A DNA stretch of 55,829 nt from a virus: positions 1-55,829 of IMG/VR virus record IMGVR_UViG_3300017527_000200; one strand, 5' to 3'. Positions within the stretch are counted from its first letter, which is position 1, and each line of letters begins with the position of its first letter. Made by a program: the position numbers and the translations under genes. This document shows, piece after piece, positions 10,450 to 18,980 of the stretch. The notes beneath the pieces were generated by a model. It saw only the letters and a list, made by a program, of their open reading frames with translations, was not told where the DNA came from and made no database searches.

Positions 10450-11763
10450 TTAAGGTTTGATACGGATGGAACCATCAGGAGCGGCGAACGGAGTACCGGA
10501 CGGCAGTTTGTCATAGTCTGCTTTTGTGCTTACTGACTGCGTTGTACGCCTTCCACTCCAGTTAAATTCCCTCTCGTTTTCTGGGTCTATCCCTCCACCA
10601 GCTTGCGGTGCGGGCGAACCTTTCTGCCTTACTCCCTGCCCTGGATAACGTGTTTCTCCTGTGACTGGGTCAAAGAAACCCTCTCTACTTAATGGATTAC
10701 CTTCACCATCTAATACGAGATTGCCTTCTTTATCCCTCTGTCCAGTTGGAACTGATGTCTTCTGATAATTTGGCTTGCTAGAAGCATTAGCCTTTAGAAA
10801 GTCCAACCCGAAATTACGATCTGACTCCATCGCATTACGAGCATACTCTTGCTGCCACTGATTCTGTCTAATCCCTTCCCGCGCCTCTGTAGCCTGCTGT
10901 CCCATCACGGCATTGTTACCTACCTGCATTGCTCCAGCCATCCCCATAAGGCCCTTGGCCTGAGCCATCATGCCCTTACGTTTTTCTCGGTCTCCCTTCC
11001 CGCCAAAAGGTAGATTTTTCAAGATACCCATGGCCTGCTCCTGAATATTGGATATCTTTTGCTGATGTTGCGCTGCTGAAATGCCACCATAATACTGCTG
11101 ATCTGTGCCCTCACCTCTTTTACTGTACTCTTCGCGTGACATGCTGCGTGTCTGGAACGCTCCGCCAGGGGTGGCCTGTTCTTGCCAGGTAACTGGCGCA
11201 CTCTCTCTTTTGTTTCTGAGCTCTTCGGCCTGTCTGTTGAGGCTGTCTGTTAGCGTCATATCATGCCCGTAGGCATTCTTTCGGCCACTACTGCCATGTT
11301 TGGCTATATCCGCATCAAATCCAGCCTCTGTAGCCCCGGCAGGGCCAGTATTACTGAATATGGCAGCGCCGTATTTGTCATGATCTACATTGGTATTCTT
11401 GTGAATAGTAGTGTCGCCATACTGCAACTGAGATATGCCACCATTTGGATCTGACTGGCTTGTAATCAAACCATCGTCTGCATGCGGCGTAGTTCTTGTA
11501 AGCTGAGTCCTTTGGTGAGGAGTAACCGGCTTGGGCATTCCAATATTGCTGGTATCTATTCCACCAGCCCGATTTATGCCATCACCATTCGACATAGCGT
11601 CAACCTGTGTTTTGGCAGCAGCCGGCATATTTGTTGCCCCATACGTCTGCCGCCCAGTCTTAACTTTTCGAGGTTTTGGTGTCCCTGGAGGTGCCATATT
11701 TTGAACTTGTGCAACCTCGGGCATCAGCCCTGAATAATCTTCTTCAGTCTTTCTTTTGACCAT
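10450..11763 (-). CDS. predicted internal virion (ejection) protein
   Basis: A 437-residue hydrophilic protein rich in Gln, Asn, Gly and Lys. It has a proline-rich N-terminus (PPGTPKPRKVKTG), a central Met/Gly/Ala-rich helical segment (residues ~270-310) and no recognisable catalytic motif. It lies between the tail-protein cluster and the giant polyvalent protein, which starts 11 bp downstream. This composition and position are typical of podovirus internal proteins that are ejected with the genome. The function is inferred from context and no family was recognised from sequence. The start is an ATG (MVKRKTEEDYSG). Confidence 0.7.
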   Translation of the reverse strand: MVKRKTEEDYSGLMPEVAQVQNMAPPGTPKPRKVKTGRQTYGATNMPAAAKTQVDAMSNGDGINRAGGIDTSNIGMPKPVTPHQRTQLTRTTPHADDGLITSQSDPNGGISQLQYGDTTIHKNTNVDHDKYGAAIFSNTGPAGATEAGFDADIAKHGSSGRKNAYGHDMTLTDSLNRQAEELRNKRESAPVTWQEQATPGGAFQTRSMSREEYSKRGEGTDQQYYGGISAAQHQQKISNIQEQAMGILKNLPFGGKGDREKRKGMMAQAKGLMGMAGAMQVGNNAVMGQQATEAREGIRQNQWQQEYARNAMESDRNFGLDFLKANASSKPNYQKTSVPTGQRDKEGNLVLDGEGNPLSREGFFDPVTGETRYPGQGVRQKGSPAPQAGGGIDPENEREFNWSGRRTTQSVSTKADYDKLPSGTPFAAPDGSIRIKP

Positions 11764-11790
11764 GGTTATACCTATATGAGCGAAATCTGG

Positions 11791-11868
11791 TTACTTTTTC
11801 TCTCCGCAATGCGGACGCTTGCGCTTGCAGTCACAATAAGCACGACCGCATTTTTTGCATAAAATCAT
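11791..11868 (-). CDS. 25-residue Cys-rich mini-protein
   Basis: The peptide MILCKKCGRAYCDCKRKRPH plus five residues contains CxxC, CxC and HC pairs that could bind one zinc ion, on a highly basic background. Its ATG overlaps the stop of the preceding gene (TAATG), as expected for translational coupling. It sits between the tail-protein fragment and the internal virion protein. It is below usual gene-calling length. The coupled start and conserved-looking Cys pattern support it, but expression is unproven. Confidence 0.5.
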   Translation of the reverse strand: MILCKKCGRAYCDCKRKRPHCGEKK

Positions 11869-12287
11869 TATGAGTACCCTACGAAACTAGGGCCGGTTAC
11901 ATCTGGTAAATTATCAGTCTTATCTTTCTCGCTACCACTGGGAGTCTTGTCGATATAGTGGCTTAAGAGGTTGGCAGATTGTTTTGCATTAACTACTGAC
12001 TCTGTTACAGGAGGATCAATACAGTTCCTGCCCGCCCAGAAAGTACCCCATCCAGCAAAATTTATACCGTCGTATACTGGCCCGGTGTATGAGTTAGTTT
12101 GAACATTTACTGGATCTGCGTCTTTGCCATGAAAATTCAATATAGCGTTTTCAACAAAAACAATCCCTGAAATCCCGTTTTCAGCAGTTAAATCTCCTCC
12201 CCCCCCAGCTATTTTTATGTTTTGAAAGGAAGCCCGCAACACAATAAGCAAAAGGAGGGCCTCCTCCAGGAGTCCACCACTGCTCAT
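11868..12287 (-). CDS. C-terminal segment of the 12181-14046 tail protein in a shifted frame
   Basis: This frame overlaps the end of the upstream tail gene and reads on through the G8 tract (12199-12206, minus strand). Removing one G would join the upstream frame (..KHKNSW) directly to this one (GGGDLTAENGISG), giving a single protein of about 724 residues. The overlapping N-terminal part (MSSGGLLEEALLLL) is therefore probably not real, and the coding part is about 11868-12206. The downstream segment is a soluble, Asn/Gly/Asp-rich domain of ~107 residues. Either a real +1 shift or slippage, or a sequencing or indel error, would explain the arrangement. Confidence 0.55.
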   Translation of the reverse strand: MSSGGLLEEALLLLIVLRASFQNIKIAGGGGDLTAENGISGIVFVENAILNFHGKDADPVNVQTNSYTGPVYDGINFAGWGTFWAGRNCIDPPVTESVVNAKQSANLLSHYIDKTPSGSEKDKTDNLPDVTGPSFVGYS

Positions 12288-14046
12288 ACCACTGCTTCTC
12301 TATCTCTAAAGAGTCACCTTCATAAGTGTTGTCTGTAGTGCCGGTTGTATTTGTTGTGTCCCTGGTGAATTTACCCAGATATGCAGCTTCTGCATTATCC
12401 CACGGAACTATTAACATTGAATGGTGATGTTCGTTGGTAGCAGTATATGAAAACAGTCTTGATTCTTTATCGCCCTTCCATACATCAATCTCATAGCCAT
12501 CCGCATTATTCAAATCTGCTTGGATTTGAACGTCAATACCTGGCATTGCTTCATCATAGGGATCACACATACGGTTGTAAGCAGAACCAAAACCATTCCA
12601 GTTAGGTGTATCAGCAGGGTTGTCACAATCGTTAAAGGTTGTTTGGGTTGTTATAGTTACGCTGGTATTCTTCTCCTGCCACGTACTCGAATTAGATGCA
12701 TAGCCTGAATAATCTACCCCTCCAAAAGAGAACCCATTCGTACTATGATCTCCCCCTCTCCATCTTCTGGTGTATGTTTCATTCCCCTCTCCGCAAACGT
12801 GTACTGTTCCTGTATAAGTATCCCCTTGGTTTGTACCCCCTGAATTACTCCATGTAACTGTTTGCAGTACATCATCACTATCATAATAACAATATATTGA
12901 AATACCTGAATAGGAGACTGTTTCATCAAAGTTATTAGGACAACATTCAAATACGTGTGTTATATGCCCTCCGCTGATATGATCTGGCACCCAGATAATG
13001 CCCCAGGTTTGTTTGGGAAATTTAAAAGATGAAGCACTCTCCGTTGTGACTTCAACCGTGAACTCATCATTCGCGAATGTGACATCCACATGCGCTATCT
13101 GAGTGGTGTGGTTGCTGGTGCAATTCTCTTTCGCCAGCACACAGGAAGCGCGGCTACCATCCCAATTGTACTTCCAGCCAAAAGCAATCGGCCCTGGCAT
13201 ATCAACTGGCAAGGTTATCGGGCAGGAACTTACCAACTCCCCTAGCTTCGCCTGACCAAATAGGTAGGCTTCGTGCTGTACCAACTCCTCAGCGGTCAAG
13301 CTACCGGAGTTTTCAACCAGCCAGGTTTGCAGTTCCGTACCTATGTCGCTGAACGTGATCTCATAAAAATCAAATGTAGTGGTTCCGCCAATGATAATGA
13401 AATAACGAAAATCAGAAGCCGAATATAGCCCAGCAGTCGAAGGCCAATCATAGCCCAAGATTATTCTACCAGTGGTGTCATTGCCAAAGGTCAGGTTGAT
13501 CTTTGTCGAGCCAGAGTACGCATAGTTAGGAGACTTACTCCCATACAAACACTGGACAAACAGTCGCAACCTGCCGGAGAACATGCAGGCCGGCACGGCT
13601 AACTGCGTGATCTTCCTCTCGCCGCCGCCAGGAACTGCCTCACTGGCCAAGCCGCTGGCATATGTCGCGCTAACCAGGCCTGTATCTCCTAGTTGAGCCA
13701 GCCGTTGTGGACCACCTGCATCATGTGCCGCTTGAATCTGATCTCCGTAGTAAAGGTATGCGGGAGTAGTAGATTGAACCTCTCCAAGATGAAGCAGTCC
13801 AGACTCCAGGTAGAGGGTATATACAAATTCCCCTTCTGGGGTCTCTATCTTTATGTAATTCCGACCATATAAAGACGCCACTTCAATGATAGTTCCATCT
13901 GCAAGAGTACGCCGCCATCTTAATGACTTTATGCGATGACGTTGCATTCTCTTTTGAAGAATACCAAGGAATTTACGGCCTAGATTTACATGCTCTTTAG
14001 TGGCATTACCAATCAGCTTTACGCCTTTCGGCCCTATATATCTCAT
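12181..14046 (-). CDS. predicted tail-associated structural protein
   Basis: A 621-residue, beta-rich protein with many Thr, Ser, Gly, Trp and Tyr residues and several Cys. The N-terminus is basic (MRYIGPKGVKLIGNATKEHV). It is packed head-to-tail with its neighbours (stop/start gap of 0 bp to 14047) inside the tail gene block, so a tail or baseplate-like role is likely. Its stop falls just after a run of eight G (minus strand). The alternative frame beyond that run encodes a plausible continuation, so the native protein may be longer. No enzymatic motif was recognised. Confidence 0.75.
   Translation of the reverse strand: MRYIGPKGVKLIGNATKEHVNLGRKFLGILQKRMQRHRIKSLRWRRTLADGTIIEVASLYGRNYIKIETPEGEFVYTLYLESGLLHLGEVQSTTPAYLYYGDQIQAAHDAGGPQRLAQLGDTGLVSATYASGLASEAVPGGGERKITQLAVPACMFSGRLRLFVQCLYGSKSPNYAYSGSTKINLTFGNDTTGRIILGYDWPSTAGLYSASDFRYFIIIGGTTTFDFYEITFSDIGTELQTWLVENSGSLTAEELVQHEAYLFGQAKLGELVSSCPITLPVDMPGPIAFGWKYNWDGSRASCVLAKENCTSNHTTQIAHVDVTFANDEFTVEVTTESASSFKFPKQTWGIIWVPDHISGGHITHVFECCPNNFDETVSYSGISIYCYYDSDDVLQTVTWSNSGGTNQGDTYTGTVHVCGEGNETYTRRWRGGDHSTNGFSFGGVDYSGYASNSSTWQEKNTSVTITTQTTFNDCDNPADTPNWNGFGSAYNRMCDPYDEAMPGIDVQIQADLNNADGYEIDVWKGDKESRLFSYTATNEHHHSMLIVPWDNAEAAYLGKFTRDTTNTTGTTDNTYEGDSLEIEKQWYEQWWTPGGGPPFAYCVAGFLSKHKNSWGGRRFNC
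12199..12206 (-). other. G8 homopolymer at a frame change
   Basis: Eight consecutive C on the plus strand (G on the coding strand) lie 16 bp before the stop of the 621-aa tail gene. A one-base contraction would fuse it with the following frame. Candidate site of transcriptional slippage, programmed shift, phase variation or assembly error. Confidence 0.8.
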
Positions 14047-14511
14047 TTAACTGGATGATACTCGCCTGGAACGGCCCTCAACCAAGACGTCTGCTTGATC
14101 CAGGGTCATGGTTCCACCATCCACGTTCTCAATCTTTACCTGAACGTGCCGGCTTTGAGACCCACGCGCCAGCTTTACAACCTGTTCGTGTAGATTCCCG
14201 GCCCAAGCAACTGCTGAATATACGTTATCAGTCTCTACACCTTTTTCTTCTGTGGTTATCGTGGCAGACAACCCATCAGAAGCGGTCCCGCCTAAGTACA
14301 ATCGCGGGTATCTTTTGATAGTCGGGTCATTCATATCCATCTTCCCTGTCTGGATATATGCGTCAATATCCGTTCCGTCATCATCAGAGCCGGTTAATTC
14401 CATCATCCCGCCCGTTAGAACGCCATAACACCTACCGTCAAGCACAGACAGCACAGACAGGGATAGCGAATACTCAGACACTGCTAAAGTTTTGGTATTA
14501 AGCGCATACAT
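14047..14511 (-). CDS. tail-region structural protein
   Basis: A 154-residue protein (MYALNTKTLAVSEYSLSLSV) with a beta-rich pattern. It is encoded immediately before the 621-aa tail gene and shares a 1-bp junction with the upstream coiled-coil gene (14511). Asp/Gly-rich turns (TGSDDDGTDIDAY) and the context suggest a small tail or adaptor component. No named family was recognised. The tight coupling and consistent strand support it as a real gene. Confidence 0.7.
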   Translation of the reverse strand: MYALNTKTLAVSEYSLSLSVLSVLDGRCYGVLTGGMMELTGSDDDGTDIDAYIQTGKMDMNDPTIKRYPRLYLGGTASDGLSATITTEEKGVETDNVYSAVAWAGNLHEQVVKLARGSQSRHVQVKIENVDGGTMTLDQADVLVEGRSRRVSSS

Positions 14512-15599
14512 TAGACGGTCTCATTAACCGATTGTGAGCCGCGACCAGATAGATTGTAATCGGCTGCTGAATATATAGCAGATGCCAATGAGCCAATTAT
14601 TTCTGCTGTCGTGTTTGAAGTTTGGCGCATTGTCTCCAGGATGTATTGAGATTTTTGGATTGCATGCGAGGTAGCTTTATCAGCTTCTTCCAGGGCAGTC
14701 TTCATTTGCAGTTCAGACCATCCACGCCGCTCTGCTTCTTCTGCTATTTCCACCCTCTTTTGCTCCAGGTAAATACCGTACCGCTTAGACTCTGCATCCA
14801 AATACCCAACAGCCCATTTCACTTGCGCATCAAAAGCAGAAGCCAGCCCACTGACAACAGACGCATATCCTTCCATGGCGGCGCCCTCTTGCGCCTTGAA
14901 GGCCTCTATTTCAAGTCCTTCTTCAGTCTTATAGCTTTCCAGGTCCATACCGGGTTTAAGAGGCCAGTTCTGAATATGCAGGCCATGCAGTACCTTCACA
15001 TCTTCACGCAGGAACTCACCCTCAGCTATAGCTTTGTCTTGCGCCACACCAGAGATATCTTGATTGGTTTGCTCTTCTGCCTCTTTGAGTCCAATGGCAA
15101 GGGCTGCACTTGCACCACCTATACCCATACTGGCGGCACGATAAACAGCGTCCCTCTCTCTCTTTTCCCCAACCTCTGTTATCCGCTCCGCTTCGCGGTC
15201 ATAGATATCATCGAATGTTGAGTCATCAATCAGTTTGGTGGTTGCTGCAGGAACCGTATGTGCGGCAGGCACTGCAGGTGCGGCGTCTACGGCAGCAAGC
15301 GTGCCAACAGTCGGTGCAGTTGGGAAAGTCGGCGCGACCGGACCAAGCGCCGAGAAATCAGGCATAACCGGAACTACGCCAGGGGCATTAAACGTATTAT
15401 CAATCCCATCTGTTCCAGGGGTATAGTCGATTCCCTGCATAGCGGCAATGCCGTCTGCCACATCAGCCTGAAGCGTGTCCAGTGATGCCAGAGCCAAATC
15501 CTTTGTTTCCGTTGCTGACTCACTCAAGTCATCGAGCGCCTGCATTACTGCGCATATTGTTTGATTGGAATATAACGTCGAGGAACAAATGTCGGTCAT
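14511..15599 (-). CDS. Ala/Glu-rich helical virion protein
   Basis: A 362-residue protein from the ATG at 15599 (MTDICSSTLYSNQ), whose ATGA overlaps the stop of the upstream gene. A Pro/Ala/Val-rich low-complexity stretch (~60-115) precedes a long helical, charged region (~135-330) rich in Glu, Lys and Ala with several EEA repeats, probably coiled coil. The position in the tail block and the composition suggest an internal core or tail needle-like component. This is inferred from context only. Confidence 0.7.
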   Translation of the reverse strand: MTDICSSTLYSNQTICAVMQALDDLSESATETKDLALASLDTLQADVADGIAAMQGIDYTPGTDGIDNTFNAPGVVPVMPDFSALGPVAPTFPTAPTVGTLAAVDAAPAVPAAHTVPAATTKLIDDSTFDDIYDREAERITEVGEKRERDAVYRAASMGIGGASAALAIGLKEAEEQTNQDISGVAQDKAIAEGEFLREDVKVLHGLHIQNWPLKPGMDLESYKTEEGLEIEAFKAQEGAAMEGYASVVSGLASAFDAQVKWAVGYLDAESKRYGIYLEQKRVEIAEEAERRGWSELQMKTALEEADKATSHAIQKSQYILETMRQTSNTTAEIIGSLASAIYSAADYNLSGRGSQSVNETV

Positions 15600-16819
15600 A
15601 CCAGACTCCACAATATCTGATTAAAATTGTCTTTCTCGCAATAAACGATACTTGCAGTCTTTCCTTCAACGTCCAGCCTGTGTTTATCATCAGTCAATGG
15701 AAGCAATGTACCATCAGGAAACCCAACCATTAGGCCGTTTTCTGAGACAAACAGGGCTATATTGTCCATCACTTTAAGTGCAGGTATCTTGCTACCAGGC
15801 AGCACCAGCACACCCGCCGCATATTTACGGTTGTCTTTCTGGCTAGTCCCCCACGAACCTGGTACTTCACCGGCTGTAAAGAACGCCCCACGCTCACAAA
15901 CGGTCCAGAATCCACCACGCAGACCGGCGCCGGCCAGGATGTCAGATGGCCTGCCCTCTGCCGTCTTATCCAGTTCGTAGAGGTGGACATTAGGACCAAA
16001 TGAAGGAAACAGGTATTGGCCAGAGAATGTAATCATCATGCCTTGATAGGAAAACATCCCATCCCCCGGAATAGGCGGGGAAAAAATATGAGTTCGGATA
16101 GGCTCTTTCGATACAGCCACATCACTGATAGTCACTGGAAGACTACCAACTGCGGACTGTCCAACATAGGACAACTGCTTTCCATTTGCCTTGGTAGCAT
16201 AAACCCTTGCTGTTACCGCATTAGGGTCAGAGCTGGTCAGATCGACAGTGATTGCCTCAGTACCATCCAAGGTAATGGCAGATGATTTGTCTGCTGCAGA
16301 CTCTACACCATTAGCGTCCACAAGAGTCACCGCCACAAGGTAGCGGCCTGCAGGCAGGGTGCCAACAGCTGTTCCCAGTGTTGGGCTCGGAGGAACAGTC
16401 ATGCCCCAGTTTGTCGCTGCTCCTGCTGCGGTTATTTGTCCGTTCTCTATTCCGTTAGTCCACCAGATTGCTCCATAATGCTCATGGAACACGACCTTGG
16501 CCGAAGCATTCAGCCCTGTAACCAGGTTGGTTGTAGAGAAGTCTGCAACAGTAATCTTCTTTATTGTACCCTGGTCCTGAAACAGCAATAAGCCAAGGGC
16601 AGAAAACACGGATAGCCCAGCGGTCGCGCTCACTCGCTCCGTGGTGCCATCTCTGCGTGGGTACCGGCCAGCATCATCAAAGTCTACGTTGACGGCGGCT
16701 ACGCACCTGCTAGGCGCTGTATAGCCATTCTGTGAGGCAACCGGGTTGAACACCTGGTCGTCTTCCGCGTGCAGAGAATCCATGCCCTCAATGAACTGGC
16801 CTATAGGGACATTAGGCAT
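15596..16819 (-). CDS. beta-rich tail structural protein
   Basis: A 407-residue protein (MPNVPIGQFIEGMDSLHAED). It contains an N-terminal segment with arginine-rich turns (GRYPRRDGT), an immunoglobulin-like middle (~140-230: GTLPAGRYLVAVTLVDANG) and C-terminal WD-like beta strands. This organisation resembles podovirus tail hub or nozzle proteins that follow the head-completion gene. The stop overlaps the start of the coiled-coil gene (ATGA) and the start is fused to the upstream stop, so this is a tightly coupled operon. The exact role is inferred. Confidence 0.7.
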   Translation of the reverse strand: MPNVPIGQFIEGMDSLHAEDDQVFNPVASQNGYTAPSRCVAAVNVDFDDAGRYPRRDGTTERVSATAGLSVFSALGLLLFQDQGTIKKITVADFSTTNLVTGLNASAKVVFHEHYGAIWWTNGIENGQITAAGAATNWGMTVPPSPTLGTAVGTLPAGRYLVAVTLVDANGVESAADKSSAITLDGTEAITVDLTSSDPNAVTARVYATKANGKQLSYVGQSAVGSLPVTISDVAVSKEPIRTHIFSPPIPGDGMFSYQGMMITFSGQYLFPSFGPNVHLYELDKTAEGRPSDILAGAGLRGGFWTVCERGAFFTAGEVPGSWGTSQKDNRKYAAGVLVLPGSKIPALKVMDNIALFVSENGLMVGFPDGTLLPLTDDKHRLDVEGKTASIVYCEKDNFNQILWSLV

Positions 16820-17223
16820 TATTCAGGCTCATCGGTAACAGGGCCATCAGGACGATCACGAAAGATTGTAAATTTCAGGTCGATCTTCAGCTTGGTTTTT
16901 CCATCTCTTTCCATCTTGGCGGCATAGAAGCGCGGCGTAACGGTCAGCGCAGAAGGCTTGTTGGTCAGATTCTTATACCACTCTTCACCCCTGGCAATAA
17001 AGGAGTACAGCACCTTCCTAGGATCTCCGGTAGACGGAGCTGCCAGTGCGGCAGTAAGCCCATGGTCGGCAAGTGCCGCTATCGGGATCACCAGATCAGT
17101 GCCATCCACCGTCATACCCGGAAACAGCGCATCTGGATCTGACTCATACCCCGAGGCTGGTTGCGGCCAAAAGAGCGCAACATCATGGCCCGGAATATTC
17201 CTGCCTGGTCCTATGCTGTACAT
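16819..17223 (-). CDS. small tail-region protein
   Basis: A 134-residue protein (MYSIGPGRNIPGHDVALFWP) with an acidic C-terminus (RPDGPVTDEPE). It sits between two beta-rich tail genes with 1-bp junctions on both sides. No family was recognised. Its content of short strands and Pro/Asp turns fits a small structural or fibre-attachment protein. It belongs to the same leftward operon as its neighbours. Confidence 0.65.
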   Translation of the reverse strand: MYSIGPGRNIPGHDVALFWPQPASGYESDPDALFPGMTVDGTDLVIPIAALADHGLTAALAAPSTGDPRKVLYSFIARGEEWYKNLTNKPSALTVTPRFYAAKMERDGKTKLKIDLKFTIFRDRPDGPVTDEPE

Positions 17224-17681
17224 CAGACGTCATCCACTGAGTAATCGCCGGTCTGCCATACGCTGTTTGTTCCAGCGAAGGCTTGGCCAGTCTCATTTAA
17301 CACACCTACCTTGTAATTCCCGTTTGGCAGTCGAACTCCTGCTGCCGTAAGGTTTCGCGCAGTTACTGCGGCATCCATCGGGAAGGTAACATCGCTACCA
17401 TCATCATATTTTGCGATGTAGTGCTTGGCTGTTATGAGAGTGGATGTATCGCCATAAGTGCCGTTTACTTCCGGTACAATCAGCAAAGATACAGGCTCAC
17501 TAGCGTCCCTGGCCGCTCCCTGAATACCAACCGCAATCAAGAAATTAGACAGCATATTCCTTTCTGCGGTGGCATCGTTAGATTGTGCTGGCCCCAATGC
17601 CGCTGTGTCATCTGCCAGCGTTGCAAGTCCGGATATGGAAACAGCTGCACCAGTTCCAGCCTCTGTGAATTTTGCAGTCAT
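17223..17681 (-). CDS. small structural protein
   Basis: A 152-residue protein (MTAKFTEAGTGAAVSISGLA) with Gly/Ala/Ser/Thr-rich beta segments and no catalytic motif. It is the first gene after the terminator at 17701-17725 and the start of the coupled tail block 17.7 to 11.8 kb. Its ATG follows a clear purine-rich site (GAGGAAAAGACAA). A virion role is inferred from position. Confidence 0.65.
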   Translation of the reverse strand: MTAKFTEAGTGAAVSISGLATLADDTAALGPAQSNDATAERNMLSNFLIAVGIQGAARDASEPVSLLIVPEVNGTYGDTSTLITAKHYIAKYDDGSDVTFPMDAAVTARNLTAAGVRLPNGNYKVGVLNETGQAFAGTNSVWQTGDYSVDDV

Positions 17682-17700
17682 TTGTCTTTTCCTCGGTCAT

Positions 17701-17725
17701 AAAAAACCCGCTGAGTTAGCGGGTT
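17701..17725 (-). terminator. rho-independent terminator (minus strand)
   Basis: 8-bp stem AACCCGCT/AGCGGGTT with a 5-nt loop, followed on the minus strand by a T6 run. It separates the head-tail adaptor gene from the next structural gene. Confidence 0.85.
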
Positions 17726-17757
17726 AAGAAATCTTAACTTTCGATTAACTTAATCGT

Positions 17758-18417
17758 TTAGAACTTTCTTGGTCGCACGGTCTGGTTGTTTGGCACTTCT
17801 TTTCTGCGTTGCATCTGCTTCGCAGTGGGCTTGGGGCCAAACCAGCGCTCAAACAACGCCATTTCTGTTGCTTCTCTTTGTGGATCATAGGTATCGGAAT
17901 CCTGATCCCCTAATACTTCGGCACAAACCCCATGAACCAGCCCCGGACGATACTCTGCAAGTACCTCTAAATCATCTGAGGTATCTTCTATTGTGGTGAG
18001 CGGGCGCCGAAACACCTCAAGATTGAGCGTGTCATCAGCTTCTGGAATGTAGACCAGGCGGATATTGTTCCCGTACTGGTAAAACCATTTCGGAGTATCT
18101 TCAAGCTCCTCCCAGTTATAAACATTAACATCAAGATCACGCTGGGTAATCTGGGTAAGCGGCAATGACTCTGCCGACAGCTTGGCGCGCATCACCTTAA
18201 TGATGTACGGACTTAACGCATAGGTATGAGTACCGTCCACAACTGACACCTGGCACACGCTGGCAGTAGTCTTATCATGAATAAGGAGAGCCCGTTCAGA
18301 GGCCTCTCTTTGTACATTATCCAGCGCCCTGCACAATACCGTGTCTGAAAATATATACGGCTTGACTATATCATCCAACCTGTCGCGCACCGCTTGGATT
18401 GTTTCTTCTGTGTCCAT
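17758..18417 (-). CDS. head-tail adaptor-like protein
   Basis: A 219-residue protein starting MDTEETIQAVRDRLDDIVKP. The helical N-terminus and the middle NIRLVYIPEADDTLNLEVFR strand pattern, followed by helices ending in a basic tail (NNQTVRPRKF), match the layout of podovirus head-completion/adaptor proteins (DUF6682-like). It is located between the fibre genes and the tail block and is followed by a terminator. The family assignment is by resemblance and is moderately certain. Confidence 0.65.
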   Translation of the reverse strand: MDTEETIQAVRDRLDDIVKPYIFSDTVLCRALDNVQREASERALLIHDKTTASVCQVSVVDGTHTYALSPYIIKVMRAKLSAESLPLTQITQRDLDVNVYNWEELEDTPKWFYQYGNNIRLVYIPEADDTLNLEVFRRPLTTIEDTSDDLEVLAEYRPGLVHGVCAEVLGDQDSDTYDPQREATEMALFERWFGPKPTAKQMQRRKEVPNNQTVRPRKF

Positions 18418-18426
18418 TATCTACCC

Positions 18427-18774
18427 TTAGTCTTTGGTGATGTCTTGCGTGAATTTCATGCTGCCATCAATAATGGTGAACTTTTCAGAATTGGGGTCAA
18501 TAACCTGTATGTCATAGTAATATTTGCCCGGCGTCTGGTCTGAGTCAGATAGTGTAAATGGAAACCCAACTTTACCGGCTGGACCATCTATCACCACGCC
18601 AGCAATTTGAAACAAATTGTTTGTATCATCGGTCGGATCTTTTTCGGGATCACAGGTCATCAGAAAGCTATATCCAGAGCTAATATCAACAATCACCTTG
18701 TTAGAGTTGTAGATATAGAATATCTCTCGCTTTGTGTCTCCGCGCCTGCGCTTCACGTTTATTTTCGTACTCAT
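18427..18774 (-). CDS. small beta-rich structural protein (BppU-like N-domain resemblance)
   Basis: A 115-residue protein from the ATG at 18774, which overlaps the upstream stop (ATGA) and has GAGG 8 nt before it. The sequence pattern (KRRRGDTKREIFYIYNSN, then DITKD end) with alternating strands resembles small phage proteins that sit next to fibre genes. The first two codons of the longer reading (from 18780) are unlikely to be used. The role in the virion is inferred from position. Confidence 0.65.
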   Translation of the reverse strand: MSTKINVKRRRGDTKREIFYIYNSNKVIVDISSGYSFLMTCDPEKDPTDDTNNLFQIAGVVIDGPAGKVGFPFTLSDSDQTPGKYYYDIQVIDPNSEKFTIIDGSMKFTQDITKD

Positions 18775-18980
18775 GAACAAGGCCTCAAAAAGTCATCATC
18801 TACTAATTCAGCAGTCAAATTGCCTTCCCTGGTGGCGGTCAAATCGCCTTCCCTCACAGCCCTTAGAAGACAAAACACTGTGGGTATTATTCCTTCCGCC
18901 TTTGCGGTGATTGTCAGCTTGATACCTATGGCAGAGATTGACGCGCCAATCCTGGTCTTTTGTGAACCAGATACAGCCAT
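18771..18980 (-). CDS. small hypothetical protein downstream of fibre gene
   Basis: A 69-residue protein, MAVSGSQKTRIGASISAIGI..., made mostly of short strands (AEGIIPTVF, then GDLTATREGNLTAELVDDD). Its start overlaps the stop of the fibre gene (TAATG) and its stop overlaps the next start (ATGA), so it is translationally coupled on both sides. No family was recognised. Confidence 0.65.
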   Translation of the reverse strand: MAVSGSQKTRIGASISAIGIKLTITAKAEGIIPTVFCLLRAVREGDLTATREGNLTAELVDDDFLRPCS

